Source: Epinephelus fuscoguttatus
Taxonomy: Eukaryota > Chordata > Actinopteri > Perciformes > Serranidae
Length of the DNA stretch: 64,000 nt
NCBI RefSeq assembly: GCF_011397635.1
Contig: NC_064752.1
Span: 4,484,607 to 4,548,606 of the forward strand
Direction of reading: 5' to 3'
Positions 23,184 through 34,183 of this stretch are shown here, in pieces; the stretch's first letter is position 1, and the number at the start of each line of letters is the position of its first letter. A program made the translations under genes and the position numbers. A model generated the notes under the pieces. That model was not told where the DNA came from. It saw only the letters and a list, made by a program, of their open reading frames with translations, and did not search any database.

Positions 23184-24758
23184 CTCCTAAGAACAATAAT
23201 ACGATAATATTATTATATAGTATAATACAACAATAATAAAATAAGATAAGCCTTTATTGATCCCCAAAGAAAATAAATTAATGCTAAAAAACAGAGATAT
23301 TAAGAAAATAAATGGAGATGTATGAAACTAGAAAAAGGACAGAAGTAAAAATAGAAACTATACAATTAAAAACAAAACAACACTGAAAAAGTGACAGTAG
23401 AGTTCAATTGTCAGTAGCAAAAATTTCAGCAAGGTATAGTGATATGTCAACAGCATACAACAAAATGATGTAAAATAGATAATGACACTTGGTGTTAATC
23501 TGTATTAAAGAAATACTTCACTCCTGAAATGACCTTTTAAACAGTTGCTTTAGATCAGCATTATTGTAGTTGACTAAAACTTTGCTAAAATTTAAAATTA
23601 GGTGTGGGGGAAAAAAACATTTAACAGAACTGAAATAAAAATTAAATCTGTACTTTGGAAAAAAAAATTGAAAAACTAATTAAATGATATTGTGTACTTA
23701 AAAAAAACCCCACTAAAATAAAATAAAGATGAAGATATAGACAAAATGTCTGTAGCTTTAGTCTTTGTCAATTTGGTGAAATTTGTCCATACAACGAGCG
23801 TGAAGCCACATGGGTGCAAATGTTTACTGAGATTGGGATGTCTACATAACTGTGAGTCAATTGCCTTCAAAAAAGTGTTGTGTTTGTAACTGTTCTTAAC
23901 TTCTTAAATCTTACCTCTGAGAAATACCCCCATACTTTAATAAAGAAAACTAATTTTGAAATAAAAATAAAAAAGAACAAAAACTTGAATTAAACATTTT
24001 TAAACGATGACGACTGAACCAAGCAAACCCATGAAGAAAACCAACTGAAACGAAACTGCCTTTGAAAAAAAGAAAGAAAGAAAGTACAGGTCTAAAAGAA
24101 CTCTGGTTCAGTTTCACCAACGTCACACAATAACAAACTGACTACCAGCTGAGGCAGTGGTGAACCAACAGCTCTGTGTTCAGTGAGGTCAAATTACTTA
24201 AGTTTCACCTTTAGTTCAGTTCACCGTCAGAAACGGCTGTCAGTTTGTGAAGTACTGAGCATACGACCCGATAAAGGAGACTTGGATGATACTGCATGAG
24301 TTGTTTGAGAGTCTGTAACGGGATGTTTTGATGTAGTTTTGCTACGGTTAAACACAGACACTTATGACTTCAGTTCATCAAGAATTTTCTGTGTTTATGG
24401 ATTTTTTGTTCATGCAGGCATGCGAGAAAAAGTTTATTTTTTATTGTTTTTCCTCCCAAAATTCAATGTATTATTGGTTGAGTACCTGTTGTGCAAATGG
24501 TCATTTGTGGATTGAAGTGTTCTTTTAGTGAAGAAATATATAACATATATAATAAAGTAAATAATGTGATAAAACATAACATATTAACATAATATAATAT
24601 AATATAACATAATATAATATGTTATAGTATGACTACAGTATAGTAAATAATAAACAATAAATAAAGTGTAATAACAAAATATACAAATCAGTCCAACAGA
24701 GGTTGCAGCAATAATGATTATGATATTAATAACAACAAAAATAATGAAGAAGTCTGAC
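23081..24758. other. Gene B intron, colinear with the gene A intron
   Basis: Holds a TATC microsatellite (about 23135-23181), the reversed 'cctttattgatccccaaag' retroposon-type block (about 23251-23270) and AT-rich sequence including ATAAT repeats near 24590-24620. No coding sequence seen. Confidence 0.6.
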
Positions 24759-25210
24759 CTGGTGTTTTCTGAAGGTGTGAATCAGAGTACCATTGATATA
24801 GTTGATGATGAGGCCGAGAGCCACAACAATCACATTTTTGGCTACAGCTGGAGCAGCTTGGATGATACTGCATGAGTTGTTTGAGAGTCTGTAACGGGAT
24901 GTTTTGATGTAGTTTTGCTACGGTTAAACACAGACACCTATGACTTCAGTTCATCAAGAATTTTCTGTGTTTATGGATTTTTTGTTCATGCAGCCATGTG
25001 AGAAAAAGTTTATTTTTTATTATTTTTTCCCCCAAAAATTCAATGTAGTTGAGTACCTATTATGCAAATGGCAGCAATAATGATTATGATATTAATAACA
25101 ACAAAAATAATGAAGAAGTCTGACCTGGTGTTTTCTGAAGGTGTGAATCAGAGTACCATTGATATAGTTGATGATGAGGCCAAGAGCCACAACAATCACA
25201 TTTTTGGCTA
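24281..25210. repeat. Internal tandem duplication around the TM1 exon of gene B
   Basis: Copy 1 (24281-24850) and copy 2 (from 24857 to about 25210) start with the same 'cttggatgatactgcatgag' block and both run into the TM1 exon. Copy 2 lacks about 230 bases between 'gagtacct..tgcaaatgg' and 'cagcaataatgatt'. Copy 1 stops inside the exon, where it joins the start of copy 2. Confidence 0.85.
24759..24850 (-). pseudogene. Truncated duplicate of the gene B TM1 exon
   Basis: Encodes the last 30 codons of exon 1 (AVAKNVIVV to HTFRKHQ) with an intact 'gtcaga' donor. It lacks the start codon, the N-terminus and any acceptor, because the duplication junction lies at 24850/24851. It is 275 bases nearer the main exon than the full exon. 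Without an acceptor it should not be spliced in. If used as a first exon it would have no ATG of its own. Best regarded as a by-product of the tandem duplication. Confidence 0.8.
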
Positions 25211-25280
25211 CAGCTGTGTTGTAGGCGTCTCGATAGCTCAGACCAGTCGACACGTTATAGCCATGAGATGAGGAATTCAT
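25125..25280 (-). CDS. Receptor gene B, first coding exon (N-terminus and TM1)
   Basis: 52 codons, differing from gene A exon 1 by a single Ser-to-Asn change (AYNTAV against AYSTAV). It ends HTFRKHQ before a 'gtcaga' donor, phase 0. The ATG at 25278-25280 is preceded by the same acceptor-like 'gtaacag' as in gene A. The intron to the main exon is 2.87 kb. Confidence 0.85.
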
Positions 25281-26012
25281 TGATCTGATGAGCAGCCCGT
25301 CGGCCTCTGTTACAAAGATTTAAAATGTTTTTAATATGGCATTACTGCAATTTTAAATTTTATTTATTTGTTTTCTATTTTGAGAGTTTTCCCATGATTG
25401 CAGGAATACCATGGGTAACAATTCAAGGAATTATGTACAGAGAATAAAGTAAATATACAACCATGAACTCATCTGTACTTTCTCTGGAGAAAGCATTTGT
25501 CTATATACATAGCTAATTTTTGCGTGGGCCCTAAATGTTTTACAGCACCGATAACATGCTTTACTTAAATACAGAGAGTGGCAATATAGATTTAGGCATA
25601 GTAGTTTCAGAATGAGACTATCTAATATTCTAACTGTCTCAGTGAAAGAAAAAAGGAAAATATTATTTGCTTTTCTATATACACCATTTTTTAAAAGGTT
25701 AAAAAAAGATCAACAAATGCCAGATAAATAAATATTAATATAAGGTTATGCCATATGATCACTTTAAAAAAATGTAGGAATTAAAGTTTTTTGTTTTTCC
25801 AGATGAAGTGTTTTCCACTTGTTCATACACATCCTCTTTACCATATAGTTAAACATTTTTGAAGATATGCTCAATTCAGGAGAAAAAAGATCACTGGGGC
25901 TCAGCATATGCCCATGTAGTTCAAAAGGATTGTCATACTGTAAAAAACAACAACACACATCATATTATAATAATGCAGTAACACAGTGTGATAGCGTCAA
26001 GGTCGTTCCTAC

Positions 26013-26063
26013 CTTGGATAGTTTACTCCAGTGTCCACTTTCATCAGTCATGAAATGAGACTG
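26013..26063 (-). promoter_or_regulatory. Duplicate 5' exon copy of gene B without TATA box
   Basis: Carries the conserved 5'-exon sequence and a 'gtagga'-type donor. The similarity to the gene A promoter breaks at about 26063, before the TATA box. Diverged sequence homologous to about 25540-26060 then repeats up to the second copy at 26553. This copy could serve as an internal 5'-UTR exon but not as a promoter of the same design. Confidence 0.5.
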
Positions 26064-26552
26064 TAATATTTAAATGTTTTACAATGATAATGAAATGCTT
26101 TACTTTGAAAGAGGAAATATAAGCAGAGTAGATTATCTCATAATGAGACTGTCACACTTTCCCAACACGCAAAAGATCATTTATGTGAAAGAGAAAAGGA
26201 AAATGTCATTTGCTTTTCTAGAAACACCATTTTCTAACAAGTTCAAAGTAAGATCAACAGATGCTACATAAATAAATATCAATGCAAGATTATGCTGATT
26301 GATCACTTTTAAATATATAGATATTAAATGTTTTTTCTTTTCAGATGAACTGTTTTCCAGTTTTTAAATCGCATTGTTTTTACCATGTATTAAATTGCAT
26401 TGAAGATTTGCTCAGTTTAGTTAGAAAAGAAATTACTGTGCTTCAGCATATGTCCATACCATTCAAAAGAATTGCAATACTGTAAAACACAAACAAACAT
26501 TGTAATATAATGCTGCAGTAACACAGTGTGATAGCGCCACAGTCTTTCCTAC

Positions 26553-26628
26553 CTTGGACAATTTATTCCAGTGTCCACTTTCATCAGTCATAAAATGAGA
26601 CTGAAATCTGTTTGATGGCTTTATATGG
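26553..26628 (-). promoter_or_regulatory. Gene B TATA-type promoter and non-coding 5' exon (inferred)
   Basis: 'ccatataaagcc' on the minus strand at 26617-26628 is followed by the conserved 5' exon ending in '..tccaag' at 26553 with its donor. Sequence beyond the TATA box (to about 26720) also matches gene A closely. That includes 'gatgatgcatgagacctgc', which may hold shared control sites. Inferred by comparison only. Confidence 0.55.
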
Positions 26629-27204
26629 AGCAGGATGATGCATGAGACCTGCATCATGTCAGATAATGTAAGGTGACTGGACGATGACCTGTCAGTCAAA
26701 CAAGAACAAAACTTGTTTGAACATTAGAGTTGGGCAGTATTGAAATTTCCTACACATGATATATCTTTAAGAAAAACAATACATGATATTATTGCCAAAA
26801 CAAAAAGAGAGGGATGCAAAGTGCACATAGATATGAATAGATGTGAACTGGAGAAGCATGGCCACAAAGTTGCCCCAGTGTATAGGCAGTAAGCGCTATT
26901 TTGCACGAGGCCATGCTGAGACCAATAAATCAGATCAATGGATCAATGGTAATGGTTATTTTTATTCAATAAAACGTTTATCAGCATTGATATATGGAAT
27001 GAGAACAACACAGGCCTATGTTTTGATGTGTAAACAAACCATCTTGCAGCAATTGTTTGTGACTTGCAGTTATTTCCCCATGTCCTTTGTTGCCATTAAT
27101 TGCATGTTTGTTGAAATTTGTTGTAGTGTTACTGTAGCTGCCTCAGAAGAATCAGTGAGAGCTGTTGGGCTCTCAGAGCAGCGCTTTGCTCATGCTGAGT
27201 TGTC

Positions 27205-27815
27205 TCTTGGTTTGTGAGATCTTCCTTGAAGTCAGCCAGAAGTCCCTCTCCAAGGCCTCCCTGATCCCCGCCCATAACTGGCTTTTGCTTTTGTGACTGT
27301 CACGGCTGCAGCCCGTCTGGCTCCCCGATAACCTGTCTGTCTATTCATGAGACCCCTGGGCCAACCAAGCCCGATGCCTGGTTCTTCAGTTTGAAGGCCT
27401 CCTTCACCTCTGCTGTCCACTAGTGGGTTGTTAAGTTGCCTGCAGGCACTAACAACTTTCCAACAGCAACTCCAAAAAGCTGTCTCCACAGTGGAAGTTT
27501 TGAACATGGTCCACTCAGATTCCATGTGCCCATCCTCCCCTGGGGTGCACCAGAAATTCTTCGGCAGGTGGAAGTTGAAGACCTAGCAGACTTTTTGAAT
27601 TCACTCTATTACACATGGGTTTAACCAGGTCTGGCCAGCAGCCTCCCAGGCTTCTCTCCTTACCCAGAGTGTCCAAGACATACGGCCGCAGATCTAATGA
27701 TATGACCACAAAGTTGATCAACATTCTCTGGCCCAGGGTGTTCAGATACTTGGTACACTTTTGAATCACCATGTGCTCAAACCTTGTGTTTGTTATGGCT
27801 AATTGTTAACTAGCT
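27205..27815 (-). mobile_element. LINE fragment, same family as 1-1622
   Basis: Contains part of the endonuclease C-terminus (27660-27815, parallel to about 440-560) and the inter-domain linker (27225-27560), with sequence missing between. It is the right end of duplication unit 2 and the counterpart of 19050-19545. Confidence 0.65.
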
Positions 27816-28872
27816 CAGAAATCTTATATTTTAATTAACAAAGGCTGTGTAGCCTGAAGCATATTTTTACACTTTTACACGTACACAAATTGCATACTAT
27901 GTCCAGTGAAATATTAAAGTATGCAAACACTGGATAATACGCTGGCATAAATAGCTCACAGTGGGTTGGTGTGAGAAACTGTAGACTAACCAATGATGCA
28001 ATCTGACTGCCCCCCCAGTTTAAAGACTTGAGTAAAGAAGCATTTTGGCTCCTGTGAGGCTGAAGGGAAAAGGGACTTTGACAAGAGCCAAACTGTGTGC
28101 GAGTAAATTAATCTTTTAATTTAATTATGTGTCATTACAAATACCTTAACTACGTTTTAAAAGTCACACAGTGAGGAGAAATAAATCATGTATAGAATTC
28201 AAAAAAAAAAAAAAAATTGAAGCATAGAGATACATTGCTAATGATTTAATAATGGAATCGTTGCTCTCTGCTTCAGAATCAAATCGTGAGCCATGCTAAT
28301 TATGACAAAATTTTCCATGAATGTTTAAGAAAATTCAACAATGAAGTGATAACATTTTACGTCACCTTCCCTGTGACATTATAATGTTCATCCAAACCAC
28401 ATTTCTAGCCATTATACAACACCATATCTCGGGAACAGAGGGGGAGACATATTGTCAGTTACTGAATTTGTTAATTTAGAATTTGTTGCATCAGTGCAGC
28501 AACATCCACATTTGAAGAACTGTCAACTGTCTTGGCTCCATGTGAGTGTTGACAGATGTGGATGTGAACTGCAACTGCAGCCTGACTGGTTTAAGGAGTC
28601 ACACGTCCGTGAGGTGGTAATACTAGTTTTATAATGTTAGTGCTCTGTATGCAAGATCTAATAATCTGCAAATAATCTCCTCGTTTGTATGATGCAACCA
28701 CATTTTAAAACAGGATAAAACTCTTGTGTTCTTAGCAGGCTTTTATAATTGCTCAGTGTCGCAAAGTGTTGGTCTTTTTTTTTTTTTTTTTTTTTTAATC
28801 TATGTCATACATTTTTCAATGTGGATACAACAAAAGTCTGACTTTCACTCACCAACAGCACGAGGGGAAACA
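27816..28872. other. Intergenic spacer between genes B and C
   Basis: AT-rich with poly-A (28201-28215) and poly-T (28777-28797) runs. No gene or repeat family recognised. Confidence 0.5.
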
Positions 28873-29661
28873 TTAGTTTTTGTGATGTGGCATCTTTGGA
28901 TGGCTGTTCACTGTACACAGATACTTTTTAATGTACTTCCTGAAAGTCTTGTCTCGTAACCCATAGACAATAGGACTAACAAAGCGAGGGAGGATTTGGT
29001 TTATGATAAAGACAACAAAGTTAATGGCTGCTACACCTCCTGGGAACAAGTATATGAGCATTTGCCTTAACATAGGTTGCACATAGACCATCATACACAA
29101 CAGCACCTGAAAGCCATGAAGGATGATTGTGTTTTTTGCCTTTTTGGCGTCTGCATCAGCAGCTCTGGCCGCAAACAAAATTCTGAAGTAAGTGTAGAAC
29201 AAAGTGAGCCAGACCACTACCAGAAACAATATGTGGGAAGCATCCCTCTTCTTTAAACTGTAGGTGCTCCTAAACACGGTATCCCTTGCGCAGAACACTC
29301 TTGAATTTAAGAACTCTGGAGGTTCAGTGGCCAAAAGGATGAAGACATCTGGCAGGACAGACAGTGAACTCATTGTCCAGACTATTCCTATTACAATATA
29401 TGTCCTTTTCACTGTACATATGGAGCTGTGGCGGAGAGGAATGCAGACAGCAATGTAGCACTCTGCTGCCATAAAGGCTAAGTTCAGAGGGGTGTTTTGA
29501 GTGGTAAAGATTGCCGGCAATATAAAGAGGCAGCACAGGGAGACGTAGATGGTGTGGAAGGTGTACGTGAAGATGAAGAGGCTAATGCTGGTTGTCAGCT
29601 GGATGATGTTGTTGATCACCAGGTGGATGAAAAGGATAAAGCGAGGGTTCATCTTGAATAT
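28873..29661 (-). CDS. Receptor gene C, main exon (TM2-TM7): odorant receptor 131-2-like
   Basis: 262 codons, giving a 314-aa receptor with 30776-30931. The acceptor is '..cccattatttcag' right of 29661, and the exon starts IFKMNPRF, phase 0. An open frame runs 22 codons further upstream, but that is intron sequence, since paralogues splice at the IFx position. Signature blocks: VINNIIQ in TM2, MAAECYIAVCIPLRH after TM3 (ECY in the DRY position), AKKAKNTIILHGFQVLLCM in TM6 and VSPIVYGLRDKTFRKYIKK in TM7. It is the most divergent member of the array and has no tandem copy here. Its intron is only 1.1 kb, with no mobile element, so the gene is compact. The frame is intact. Confidence 0.9.
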   Translation of the reverse strand: MFKMNPRFILFIHLVINNIIQLTTSISLFIFTYTFHTIYVSLCCLFILPAIFTTQNTPLNLAFMAAECYIAVCIPLRHSSICTVKRTYIVIGIVWTMSSLSVLPDVFILLATEPPEFLNSRVFCARDTVFRSTYSLKKRDASHILFLVVVWLTLFYTYFRILFAARAADADAKKAKNTIILHGFQVLLCMMVYVQPMLRQMLIYLFPGGVAAINFVVFIINQILPRFVSPIVYGLRDKTFRKYIKKYLCTVNSHPKMPHHKN

Positions 29662-30775
29662 CTGAAATAATGGGCAGAATCGAGGGTTAGATTTTAGTGT
29701 ATTACACATCTCTTTTTGCAGACACATTAATCAAAAGAATGTTCTTACACCAACACAAATATTTTTAACAGTAATTACTTGTATTTCTCTCCTTTGTTAA
29801 TTGACTTCAGCGTCTTGTCTACCATCAGTGTTTGTTTTGTACAACTTAAGTGTCATTCACATTTATCTTAAAGGGATAGTTCACTCTATAATCAAAAACA
29901 AATATTTTTCCTCTTACCTATAGTGCTATTTATCTGCTATTGTTTTGGTTTGAGTTGCCGAGTGTTAGCGATATCAGTGTCATAGAGATGTCTGCACTCA
30001 CTCCAGTATAATGGAAGTAGATAGATAGCACAAGGCTTGTGGTGCTCGAAGCACCAAGAAAATACAGCAATGTCTCTTTCCAAAAATCATTTCTGGAGAA
30101 AGGCATTGCTCTTACATTGGAGAGAAGGCAGACATCTCTACGGCTGATATCTCCCGACACTCCAACATCATCACACCAAAACAATCTCAATGAATAAAAA
30201 ACACCACAGGAAAGAGGAAAAATATTTGTTTGTGATTTAGGGGTGAACTGTTCCTTTAAACCACTGGTTCCCAATCCAGGGGTATACAGTTGGCCTATAT
30301 CTCAGCATTTTAATTATCTGTGAAGAAAACAAAGTTTATTTTTATTATTAATAATAATTAATAAGAACTATTATTAATAATAATAATAATAATAGTAATA
30401 ATATATGATTTTTATTTGTAAAGTTTCAGTTATTATTTAAGATATAAACTTAAAAAATTTCACAGGACAAGGGTACAGTGAAGACCTAAATTTAAGGTTC
30501 ATTCTCACTGCTGTGATGCAGAAATGTGGGACGGATTTGCGGAATATTTGCGCAGCGCTTACATGAGCTAGAAAATGAATTGGTGATGCAAAAACTATTT
30601 TTAAAAAAAAAAACTAGAATAAGAAGAACACCTTTATATAAGCGTTAAACCAACTGTGTGGAAGAGTAGCAGGTATAAAAAAATTAAAGAAAGCTTCAAA
30701 ACACTATACACTAATATTTCTTTCTTTTGTTTAAGTAATTAACTTTCCCCTAAGCTGGAACAATATTTTACATAC
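29662..30775. other. Gene C intron 1
   Basis: Non-coding. Holds a short block between near-complementary ends ('aaagggatagttcac' at 29871-29885 and 'gtgaactgttccttta' at 30243-30258), which looks like a MITE of about 390 bases with terminal inverted repeats, and an ATA-rich repeat (30345-30410). Confidence 0.6.
29871..30258. mobile_element. MITE-like element with terminal inverted repeats
   Basis: The left end 'aaagggatagttcactctat' and the right end, read on the other strand as 'aaaggaacagttcaccccta', match at most positions. 'gggatagttcac' ends of this kind mark a well-known class of short non-autonomous DNA transposons in fish. There is no coding capacity. Flanking 'ttaaa' bases (TTAAAGGG on the left, CTTTAAA on the right) would allow a TTAA target site. 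Confidence 0.7.
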
Positions 30776-30931
30776 GTGATGCTTGTTGAATGTGTGGACC
30801 ATTGTGGCATTGATGTAGTTGATTGAGATGCCGAGGACAACAACGATCACATTCTTGCAGACAGCCATAACAAATGTGTCCCTGTAATTCACAGCTCCTG
30901 TCATGTTGCTTTCCCCTGGTGTGAAATTCAT
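30776..30931 (-). CDS. Receptor gene C, first coding exon (N-terminus and TM1)
   Basis: 52 codons: MNFTPGESNMTG with two sequons (Asn-Phe-Thr, Asn-Met-Thr), then KNVIVVVLGISINYIN (TM1), ending HTFNKHH at a 'gtatgt' donor, phase 0. Just upstream of the ATG a strong acceptor 'ttccttttgaag' starts the exon at 30947, leaving 16 bases of 5' UTR. His replaces the Gln found at the splice junction in the other genes. Confidence 0.85.
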
Positions 30932-31122
30932 GTCAGCAGCAGATTAACTTCAAAAGGAAAAAACAAACAATATATGATGGAAAAATACTGCATGTATCAC
31001 TGTTGTATTAAATATGTTTATGTAACATATAGCATTAAAAACAAACATTCTCACAACTGTGCATGCTAAAACAATCTGATTTTCTGGAAGAAGTTAAGTG
31101 AAGCAAACAAATCAATACTGAC

Positions 31123-31194
31123 CTTTGTGAATTATGATCTGGAGAAGAATCTGCCTTCATATGATAGAGCTACTGCAGGATAGTTTTATTTATA
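31123..31194 (-). promoter_or_regulatory. Gene C TATA-type promoter and 5' non-coding exon (inferred)
   Basis: On the minus strand 'tataaataaaa' (31184-31194) lies about 25-30 bases before a candidate start. The following short exon ends 'cacaaag' at 31123 next to a 'gtcagt' donor. The intron to 30947 would be 175 bases. The spacing equals that seen for A, B, D, E and F although the sequence has diverged. Confidence 0.5.
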
Positions 31195-31553
31195 CAGCAG
31201 GTTCATGTGCACGCTTCTGACCTGAAACACACCCACACTATTTGCATGTGTGGTTTGTATTTTAGATCAAGCCTCGTATTTAGTATGTTTATTACTTTTA
31301 CTATGTGTATACAGTTTACCACAGTGTACAACATTAGATGATTTTACAACATGATGAGCTCAAAGAACATCTTTTCTATTACAAAATAAAAACTCCTTGC
31401 TGCAGAAAACAATTTGCTGTTTTGAAACAACCCATCACTTTTAACTCTGTCATCATCCTGTCATTTCCATTATTTTTGATCTCTGCAACAGAATAGGAAC
31501 GATTGCAACATCAGAGGATCACACATGAGCATACAACTTAGACTAAATCATAT
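31195..31553. other. Upstream region of gene C, nothing recognised
   Basis: AT-rich sequence between the gene C promoter and a hAT-like element. No gene or repeat seen. Confidence 0.5.
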
Positions 31554-32977
31554 TAGGGCTGGGTGGTATACTGGTTCGTACCGAAAACCGGTATTTATTT
31601 TCATTATGATATGAATTTTTCATATACCGGGATGGTTAGAGTGAGAGCATAGAGGAAAGTTTAGAGGCGAGAATAGCTACTAAAGAGAGCCCTGAAAGCG
31701 AAGCAACTGTACACGTTGCTGAAGAAGAACATGATGACCCAGAAGAACTCATACCAAAAAGAGCAGTGTTTCCCCTATATGCAGCTAGCAGCGACGCACT
31801 GCTGTTTACAATTGACCTATGGCTAAGCCACGCCCTCCTCCACTCACTCGGACAAACTATCAACATTCAGTGACCGACGCTATGGCAGGTGTCACAGTAC
31901 ACGGCATTTTACAGGAGGCAATTGATGATTTTTGACATAACGATCAGATGTCATTGAGAAGAAACCAAAAGGGCCGAAACTACACATTGGAGGAATATAT
32001 TCATCATTTTATTGTTGAGAAGGTCGATGAAAAGCTTAAATTACAAGCCAAAATTTACAGGTCACAGTGTACGCTTGTGAACCACATCTGGTTGCCGTCA
32101 TCATCAAAGACAACAAGTTAAAGTGCCACTGAAGTTAAGGTTTTTGGCTCAGAATATGAGAAAAGGATAACGGCCTTTTTACCATCTTTACCAAGAGTGT
32201 CTCTCCGTTAGTTTGGTGCTACAGTATTTACACTGAATCATTCAGCATAACGTTTGCCAACCTTTGTTATCTCTGCCATTACAGATAAGTTAATGAAGCT
32301 AAGCTCCAGAAGTTAACGTTAGCTTAACTAGAGCCCTTTGGACAACAGCTAACAATGATGTACGATCACCAAAGTACAAAACTAGAACAAAATAGGCTAA
32401 TGAACTCCCAGCAAACAAGGTGACATGATGAACAACGCAGCTAGGAGCTAACGTTAGGCTAACTTTAGCTAACGTTAGCTAGAGATGTTAAAGATAACTT
32501 TATATTTCTTTCCAGCAAAGTGACAATATGTTGCCTCAAACACAATGTTGACTTACCTTAGAACAGATGTAGACATCATTGTTAATCTTATTCACGTTGA
32601 GTTGATGTTGTGGTCTAACGTTACCACACAACTTTATCCAAAGGAGACACTTTTCTCGGTTGAGATGTGCTTTAAAGTGTAAAAATACACCTGGTCGCCA
32701 GGCCTCTCAGGATACCTTGTGTCAGAGTTGCATGTACCCCATGCACACCGTTTGACCATTTTTAAACTTCAAATCTCTGAAAAAGCTCATAAAACTGAAC
32801 AAACTGACTTTCTGTAATGCATTTCAATGGACGTCCAGGCAGAGAATGTCCGAGTGTATGGGAATGGCTATACGCACTGTGATTGGCTCATCACATTTGA
32901 GGGTGGGACTTAGCCATAGGTCAATTATCCTCTGCTCTCTGTATTGCGCATGGCAGAGTTTCGCCCCGATGTGCACG

Positions 32978-33023
<46 letters not shown>

Positions 33024-33317
33024 AGCACACTAGAGCACGGCTCGGGCCACATTTTCCTGACAGAAGCCGACCCGAGTCCGAGACAGTTATAACCGAGCAT
33101 GGCACTACTACTGTAATGGAGCGGAGCCTGTGTTGTGTTCAGTTGTTGTCACGTAAATAACAAATTCCAGCACTTGAATAGGCCACAACACAGCAGCATG
33201 TCAAGTGGGCTGAACCTGAGCAAAATCTTGTCAAATACCGTAAAACTGATGTGATTTTAAAAAAAAAAAACAAAAACAAAACGTGATAGGAAAATTTTGT
33301 CATGCCGCCCAGCCCTA
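31554..33317. mobile_element. hAT-like DNA transposon, non-autonomous, 1.76 kb
   Basis: The ends are inverted: 'tagggctgggtggtat' on the left, and on the opposite strand 'tagggctgggcggcat' on the right. Flanks are aatcatat (31546-31553) and aaccatat (33318-33325), an 8-base target duplication with one mismatch, which is the hAT signature. No transposase frame is seen. Inside lie a 'gttagctaacgttagct'-rich zone (about 32440-32480) and a CA repeat (about 32982-33019). A stretch at about 32930-33213 is shared with the hAT element at 39346-40745, suggesting nested or exchanged internal sequence. Confidence 0.75.
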
Positions 33318-33325
33318 AACCATAT

Positions 33326-34183
33326 AACCTAATAACTGCAGTTGAGGAAGTCAAGTGAATTACAGGGGCAGAGCAGTACGTGATGGTGTTTGCCACATTA
33401 GAGTTGGGTCGATTCCTGGTTTTGCTGGTCTGGTATATGAACTCAAACCGATTTGATTTGTCATTGTGACACATTCTGGCAAATGAAAAAGTAGCCTACA
33501 TCAGCAGTCTGTGCTGACAGCATCATGGTGCTAAATCTAACTTGTATTGCATTAATAATAATAATTAAATAATTAATAATAAGCCATATGACAATGTGAT
33601 TAACACAATATTATGTTTATAAATACATTATTGGAGCCACTAGAGTCTGACAGGCTGTGAGCCGAGCATGCGCCATAAAGATCAAATTTCTTTAGAGGTG
33701 GGAAGGGGGAAGAGTGGCGCATGTTATGTTTGTTTCCAAGAAAGTTCATGTATTTTTCTATGCCTTTGCGCTGGCAATAGCCATGGCCAGAGGCATTATG
33801 TTTTTGGGTTGTTTATAAATCCGTACATCCCATTCTTGTATGATACGATCGTAAGTCTTTCACTACTTCTATTTGCAAGGAATTTATGTCATCACTCAAT
33901 TTTGACCAAATGATATTTTCTGTCTTGTATAGTGAAGTGGCCAACACTTGATGAACAATAAATGTAACTTGACTTCACTGATATCTGGATCAGTATGTCA
34001 GTGTCATGTCGGTGTCGTGGACATGTAGTTTTATAAGTATTTAATTACACAGATGTGTAACAGCTATGTGTTTTACACTGTCTGCGTGTTACTTGGGAGG
34101 AAAGATTGGAAGAGAGTAAAGCCTGAAGACGTGTTGTTTCCTTTTTCTTTCACTTTAATTGAAGAGACCTTCTCAGTGAAGTT
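33326..34183. other. Spacer 3' of gene D with diverged repeat
   Basis: About 33399-33650 resembles about 55960-56190 beside gene F ('tgtgctgacagcatcatggtgct' type block, then 'gagccactagagtctgac'). It is either an old shared flank or copies of one repeat family. No coding sequence seen. Confidence 0.4.

Larger units (their letters stand above)
19557..27800. repeat. Segmental duplication unit 2 (contains receptor gene B)
   Basis: Tandem paralogue of 7857-19550. It keeps gene B, its intron, promoter and LINE tail. It has its own differences: about 1 kb at 20112-21135 not seen in unit 1; a hAT-derived segment at about 22437-23080; a partial second copy of the TM1 exon at 24759-24850; and a second copy of the 5' exon region at 26013-26600. 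Confidence 0.8.

Noticed and set aside
24759-24850. Alternative first exon of gene B
   Set aside because: It lacks both an acceptor and an ATG. It looks like the truncated product of a tandem duplication.
32824-33474. Candidate host genes in the 31.5-33.5 kb region
   Set aside because: All ORFs lie inside or at the edge of a hAT-like element, and none shows a domain.
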